From Psilocybe azurescens (taxonomy: Eukaryota; Basidiomycota; Agaricomycetes; Agaricales; Agrocybaceae): 11,337 nucleotides of DNA. The translations under genes were made by a program, and so were the position numbers. Location of the stretch: contig JAJIRX010000768.1 in the NCBI GenBank assembly GCA_023853785.1, forward strand, positions 1 through 11,337, given 5' to 3'. The notes beneath the pieces are model-generated. The model worked only from the letters and a program-made list of their open reading frames with translations. It searched no databases and was not told where the DNA came from. Positions 8,501-11,337 of the stretch are shown here, piece after piece. Position 1 is the first letter of the stretch. Each line of letters opens with the position of its first letter.

Positions 8501-9979
8501 CTTACTTACCTTCTTTTTTTCTCTTCCTGGAGAACGCGAGTTATCGCCGTCCAGCAAAGTCATTGACGCATTCCCTCGCCCTCCGCTGTTCAAAGCGCCT
8601 GGTGGTCAGGCCACTGTCAACAAGCGCCGTTCTCTGGATTCCTCCCAGCTCCTAGGCTCGGTGGATGACGTCCGTCATGATGATCCTGTCTTCGTTCTCC
8701 GCGTTCCACGGCTTACCGCAATTCTACTTCTCGAAAACGGTTCTCTGCGCCTCTAGACGAAATTGCTCTCCAGCACTTGCACCGTGAATCGACGTCGAGC
8801 TATAACTCGGAGGCTGTCGCCGCTGGAGGAAAAGGAAAACAAGTTCAAGCAACCTTCGAGGCAGGAGATTATCGCTGCCCAACGGGCGAAGCAGAGTGCT
8901 ACGCAGAAGGCCATCGTGTCAGCGTCTTCTAATTCTGTTCGCGGGATGGACGTGCTGCTTCCCGGAACGCGGTGCTCCGTAGTTCGCGGTATGAGACGGG
9001 TGATAGGATGCGGTATTCGTATGTCGAGCCTGACGGCGAGACGTATGACGTTAGCGATATCATCGAAGAGGAATGGCGCGAGATCAACAATAACAATAAG
9101 AACGATCTGCTGGAAGGCGTGTTCATCCGAATAAAGACGGGATTGGGGAGAAGCTTGACCGTGTGCTGCATAAGATCAGAAAGGGCAAGGGGCGGGAGCG
9201 GGATTATTCGTCGCTGTCGAGCGTCAGTGCGGATAGTCGGCCTTTGTCGACGCTTTCGGCGACACTGTCTGCTTCTGAGTATTCGGTGGATGATGGAGAG
9301 AGCCCGTCGCGCTCGGTTACGCCTGGTTCTGCGCCATTGGCTTCGAAGATGAATATGGAGAAGAGGGAGGAGCAGGAGACTGTGTCTCGCGCTACGCCGG
9401 TTGCGAATGCCAGTCCGGAGGAGAGGGCGATCAGTAGGCCAGGGACAACTACACCGACGGGCGGCCCTAGGATGAGTCCTTCCCCTGTGAACATGGGAAG
9501 CCGCCGCAATCCATCCATCGCGTCTATCATGTCTGTTAACTCAGGCGGCCGTGCTACGCCTGACAGGGGTACGCCCGTTCTTGCCCAGTCCAATCTGTCG
9601 CGTGTGGAGGAAGAGAAATCTTCGCGGGATAGGGCTACTCGAATCGCCAGCAACAACAGCAACAGCAGCGCCGGGTCGTTATGCCGAAAGACGACTTTGG
9701 GCTGACGCAGATGATGTCTATCATTGAGTACAAGGCGTCGGTGCCCAACAAGCCGACGCCGCGACCGCATCCTGTTGATGAACTGTTGTTTGGGACGCCG
9801 TTGGATTTGGAGGCTTTGCACCCTCAAGTGAGGGATATATATGCCGCTGGGTTCAAGCAGCTCGAGGAGATGGATAAGGTGTGTTTCTTTCTTTCTTTTT
9901 GGGGATTCAGCTCTGAGTGTTGTGTTTCTGCTAGGTTCTTGATGATTATATTGGGAGATCTGTAGTGGGCGCTTTCTAA
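5501..9979 (+). CDS. Tea4/Bud14-type SH3 polarity protein with two Ras-association-like domains
   Basis: This is a scaffold of the Tea4 (fission yeast) / Bud14 (budding yeast) family, which acts at cell tips with protein phosphatase 1 and formins. In order: an acidic N-terminus; an SH3 domain at about residues 79-137 (VYALHSFAATVEG, NSYWWLVRV, GYIPAENIETP), followed by the family-typical ERLARLNKHRNIE; an acidic segment; a Q-rich coiled-coil-like stretch; a Lys/Ser-rich linker; a first RA-like domain near 7588-7824 (IRVFAGENLQTEATFKTVLL); a second near 8155-8580 (MQLVIYAEDLPTDMAFHPQT, KIFMFPKNVTVAEV); a Ser/Pro-rich region; and a conserved end (MMSIIEYKASVPNKPTPRPH) finishing in VVGAF and TAA at 9977-9979. 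About 15 one-base corrections give about 1435 residues. The start at 5501 is the best ATG but needs a correction near 5550 to reach the SH3 frame, so the N-terminus is uncertain. Confidence 0.8.
6069..6080 (+). other. Possible degenerate PP1-docking motif (NVQF)
   Basis: The codons just after the first intron read RQNVQFRSVSV. Tea4 and Bud14 bind protein phosphatase 1 through an RVxF motif shortly after the SH3 domain. NVQF lies in the equivalent place but lacks a basic residue at -1 or -2 (R is at -3), so it is a loose match. The assignment is by position and pattern only. Confidence 0.3.
6445..6645 (+). repeat. CAG/CAA repeat encoding a polyglutamine tract
   Basis: Mixed CAG and CAA codons encode long Q runs interrupted by E, L, A and T; the densest part is about 6524-6580. 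The surrounding pattern (QEQLQQQEEQLVRQKM) suggests a coiled coil. Mixed codons usually make such tracts more stable in length than pure CAG. The antisense strand yields long open frames that are artefacts of this repeat. Confidence 0.9.
7311..7355 (+). repeat. Three tandem 15-bp units encoding TPQVS
   Basis: Three consecutive units of ACCCCTCAGGTCTCC, differing by single bases (G/A in the second, C/T at the end of the third), encode TPQVS three times in the linker before the first RA-like domain. The repeat is coherent only in the frame that needs a correction before and after it (near 7225 and 7380), which supports that frame being the real one. Confidence 0.75.
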
Positions 9980-10216
9980 TTATTACATTCTTTTGCTTTA
10001 CTTGTTATCATGATCATGCAACGCTCGTTTGTCTTTTTTCTCCTCGTCCTCATCCTCGTCTTTTTCTTTTCCCTTCGTTATTTCTGTAACTTGATACCAA
10101 ACAACAACGACCTTTCTTCCTCTTGAAAATTGCAGCTGGATATTTTTTCTGCTATTTTTCAATTCTTTGCTATTTCGACTGATCTACTAGTATATCTGCC
10201 GTTTTCAAATCTGACT

Positions 10217-10234
10217 ATACATACATACATACAT
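10217..10234 (+). repeat. ATAC microsatellite (about 4.5 units)
   Basis: Four ATAC units plus AT lie in the 3' intergenic region. It is a simple sequence repeat with no evident role. Confidence 0.85.
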
Positions 10235-10519
10235 CGTGTTACTCGAAACTTGTCAGTATTTATATAATTATTCGCCGTTTTGTCGTTCGTTGAAGTCACT
10301 GCTAGTTAATAAGCATATAGGCTGCGGCTTCGAAGTAATGACGAACACAGGCTGATGGTCCCTAATCAAGCGCTACGACGATGCTGGGTCCGGGTTTAGT
10401 CAACACGGGGAGGGTACTGGCTATGAGGATTCCCAGTACATGTGCTGTCGCGTTAATAGTGATTTCGTTAACGTAGGCATAGTTTATTACGGTGAGGTCT
10501 TGTAATAAAGATAACACCG

Positions 10520-10536
10520 GCTGTATGTCATACAGC
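10520..10536. repeat. Perfect 8-bp inverted repeat around one base
   Basis: GCTGTATG, one T, then CATACAGC. With a single-base centre it is better suited to binding a dimeric protein than to forming a hairpin. It lies in the convergent intergenic region away from any start codon, so no function is supported. Confidence 0.6.
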
Positions 10537-11070
10537 AGAATGATCTGTTAACGGGCAAATTCTCTGTAAGGTATGTAGGTACTATGGCTGTTCTTGCCAC
10601 GTTGGTTGTTTGTTTTGGGGACTGTAGGGGATATTGGTGGGGTGTTCTACATAACAGTGCTTGACCCAACGCTGTCCGTTATGTGGGCCGACACAGCTGC
10701 TTATCATTCGAGGCAGCGTCGAGACCTGGTACAAGCAAGCCTGCTCGGACTTCACAACTACGACGAGAACAGCTCAGTTGGGTTTTTGTAGGGTATCGGT
10801 CGGGTGTGGTGCAAAGCAGGGCCCGGTGCGCAATCCTTTCGGTAACATTTTTTCAAGCCGTAACAGACCATTTGAAGTGCTCGATGGGGTAGATTTTGGC
10901 CTACGACGCCAACATTGTGCCAATGTATAACGAGAGGACAGTGTATTGAGCATCTTTTGCGGGTGTAGAGTGTGTCGTTCTGAGGGATCTTGGATTTTCT
11001 GTTGTGATGATGGTGTTGAGAAGTAATAAGCAAGAGAAATCGAAGCATTGCTGAGCCGTGCAGTTAAAGA

Positions 11071-11337
11071 TCAATTCAACACGACATCCATTTCATTGAT
11101 TGTCGAATTATCATTAATTGTACTTGATAAACTGAAAACTTCAGCTCCAGAGGCTAACGAATCGATCAGCAATGCCAGACGAGATTTTCCGAGATTAGGT
11201 TCCTTTTCAATAATGATGAGTTGGTTTATTTGATGATATAAAGGTGAAAGAACGTACCTTGCGAATTTCTTCAAGGTCATCTCTAAAACCATCTGCGACG
11301 GAGGCCATCCAGAACTGGCGGAATCTGTCCTTCAGCT
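11071..11337 (-). CDS. RSA3: Ribosome assembly protein 3, C-terminal part (5' end outside the window)
   Basis: Rsa3 is a nucleolar factor that helps assemble pre-60S ribosomal particles. Two exons are visible. The first runs from the window edge to 11258 and reads FRQFWMASVADGFRDDLEEI, the start of the conserved Rsa3 C-terminal domain. An intron at 11257-11203 (55 nt, GTACGT to AAAAG) is in phase 0. The second exon, 11202-11071, reads EPNLGKSRLALLIDSLASGA and continues through EVFSLSS to a TGA at 11071-11073. The 'DDLEEIRKEPNL ... LLIDSLASGAEVF' pattern with an acidic-hydrophobic helix is what I know from fungal Rsa3. No frame break is needed in the visible part. The identity rests on recall of the family pattern, not a search. 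Confidence 0.75.

Larger units (their letters stand above)
5501..9979 (+). other. Exon model and frame breaks of the Tea4/Bud14-like gene
   Basis: There are three introns: 5950-6009 (60 nt), 8471-8532 (62 nt, acceptor GGAG) and 9879-9934 (56 nt). The last exon is 9935-9979. One missing base is inferred near 5550, 6012, 6190, 6892, 7225, 7767, 7822, 8716, 8963, 9145 and 9676. One extra base is inferred near 7380, 8220, 8430 and 8846. The raw exons sum to 4301 nt; net +7 gives 4308, a multiple of three, and the phase of every intron then agrees. In each case the protein on both sides of the break is coherent, for example VKQVEG then STVLQPTENPLVVFETL then SETTELPKVK. Confidence 0.7.
9980..11070. 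other. Intergenic region between convergent genes, no supported gene
   Basis: About 1.1 kb lies between the stop of the SH3 gene and the stop of RSA3. Bases 10020-10080 are strongly pyrimidine-rich on the plus strand and probably belong to the 3' untranslated region of the SH3 gene. The region holds an ATAC microsatellite and a small inverted repeat. Short frames at 10487-11048 on both strands overlap one another, show no known motif and have no splice structure, so I treat them as chance. I see no tRNA and no transposon end. Confidence 0.6.

Noticed and set aside
8929..9827. Minus-strand frames opposite the C-terminal half of the SH3 gene
   Set aside because: They are shadows of GC-rich coding sequence; the plus strand holds the conserved protein and ends at a spliced terminal exon.
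819..9979. Both multi-exon genes as true pseudogenes
   Set aside because: The breaks are almost all one-base changes in short runs, with catalytic and structural motifs intact and clean splice sites throughout; technical error is simpler, though not proven.
10487..11048. Several short frames on both strands in the right intergenic region
   Set aside because: They overlap one another, have no recognisable motif, splice pattern or promoter, and all are under 100 codons.
1..11337. tRNA, rRNA, CRISPR array, insertion sequence or transposon
   Set aside because: On reading both strands I found no T-loop consensus outside coding sequence, no regularly spaced repeats, no terminal inverted repeats with target duplications, and no recognisable transposase or reverse transcriptase motif.

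Overview
The window looks like nuclear DNA from a basidiomycete fungus, most likely an Agaricomycete. The genes are cut by many very short GT-AG introns of about 52-71 bases. One glucose-methanol-choline (GMC) oxidoreductase gene has about 24 exons, and one cell-polarity gene has a domain layout I associate with basidiomycetes. There is no prokaryotic, phage or CRISPR structure, and I recognise no transposon.

Layout: (1) 1-768, + strand: the 3' part of a split gene of unknown function. (2) 819-4011, - strand: a near-complete intracellular GMC oxidoreductase in about 24 exons, including micro-exons of 8, 12 and 19 nt. It is tail-to-tail with gene 1, with about 50 bases between the stop codons. 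(3) 4012-5500: a roughly 1.5 kb head-to-head intergenic region with a TATA box for the GMC gene and one doubtful - strand ORF. (4) 5501-9979, + strand: a large Tea4/Bud14-type SH3 protein with an acidic N-terminus, an SH3 domain, a polyglutamine tract, two Ras-association-like domains and a conserved C-terminal block, in four exons. (5) 9980-11070: intergenic, with no supported gene. (6) 11071-11337, - strand: the 3' part of a ribosome assembly protein 3 (RSA3) gene, which runs off the right edge.

The most consistent unexplained feature is a set of single-base indels. To keep one protein frame, the GMC gene needs 5 one-base corrections and the Tea4-like gene about 15, mostly missing bases in short homopolymers. 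With those corrections both coding lengths become multiples of three (1818 and 4308 nt) and the known motifs join up. I read this mainly as uncorrected consensus error in a draft assembly rather than two independent pseudogenes, but only read data can decide. Automated gene calls here would be fragmented.

The genes do not form a pathway. They are unrelated neighbours: a flavoenzyme, a polarity scaffold and a ribosome biogenesis factor. I found no convincing new biological system. The best leads are the micro-exons, the SH3 plus double RA architecture, and the unidentified gene at the left edge.
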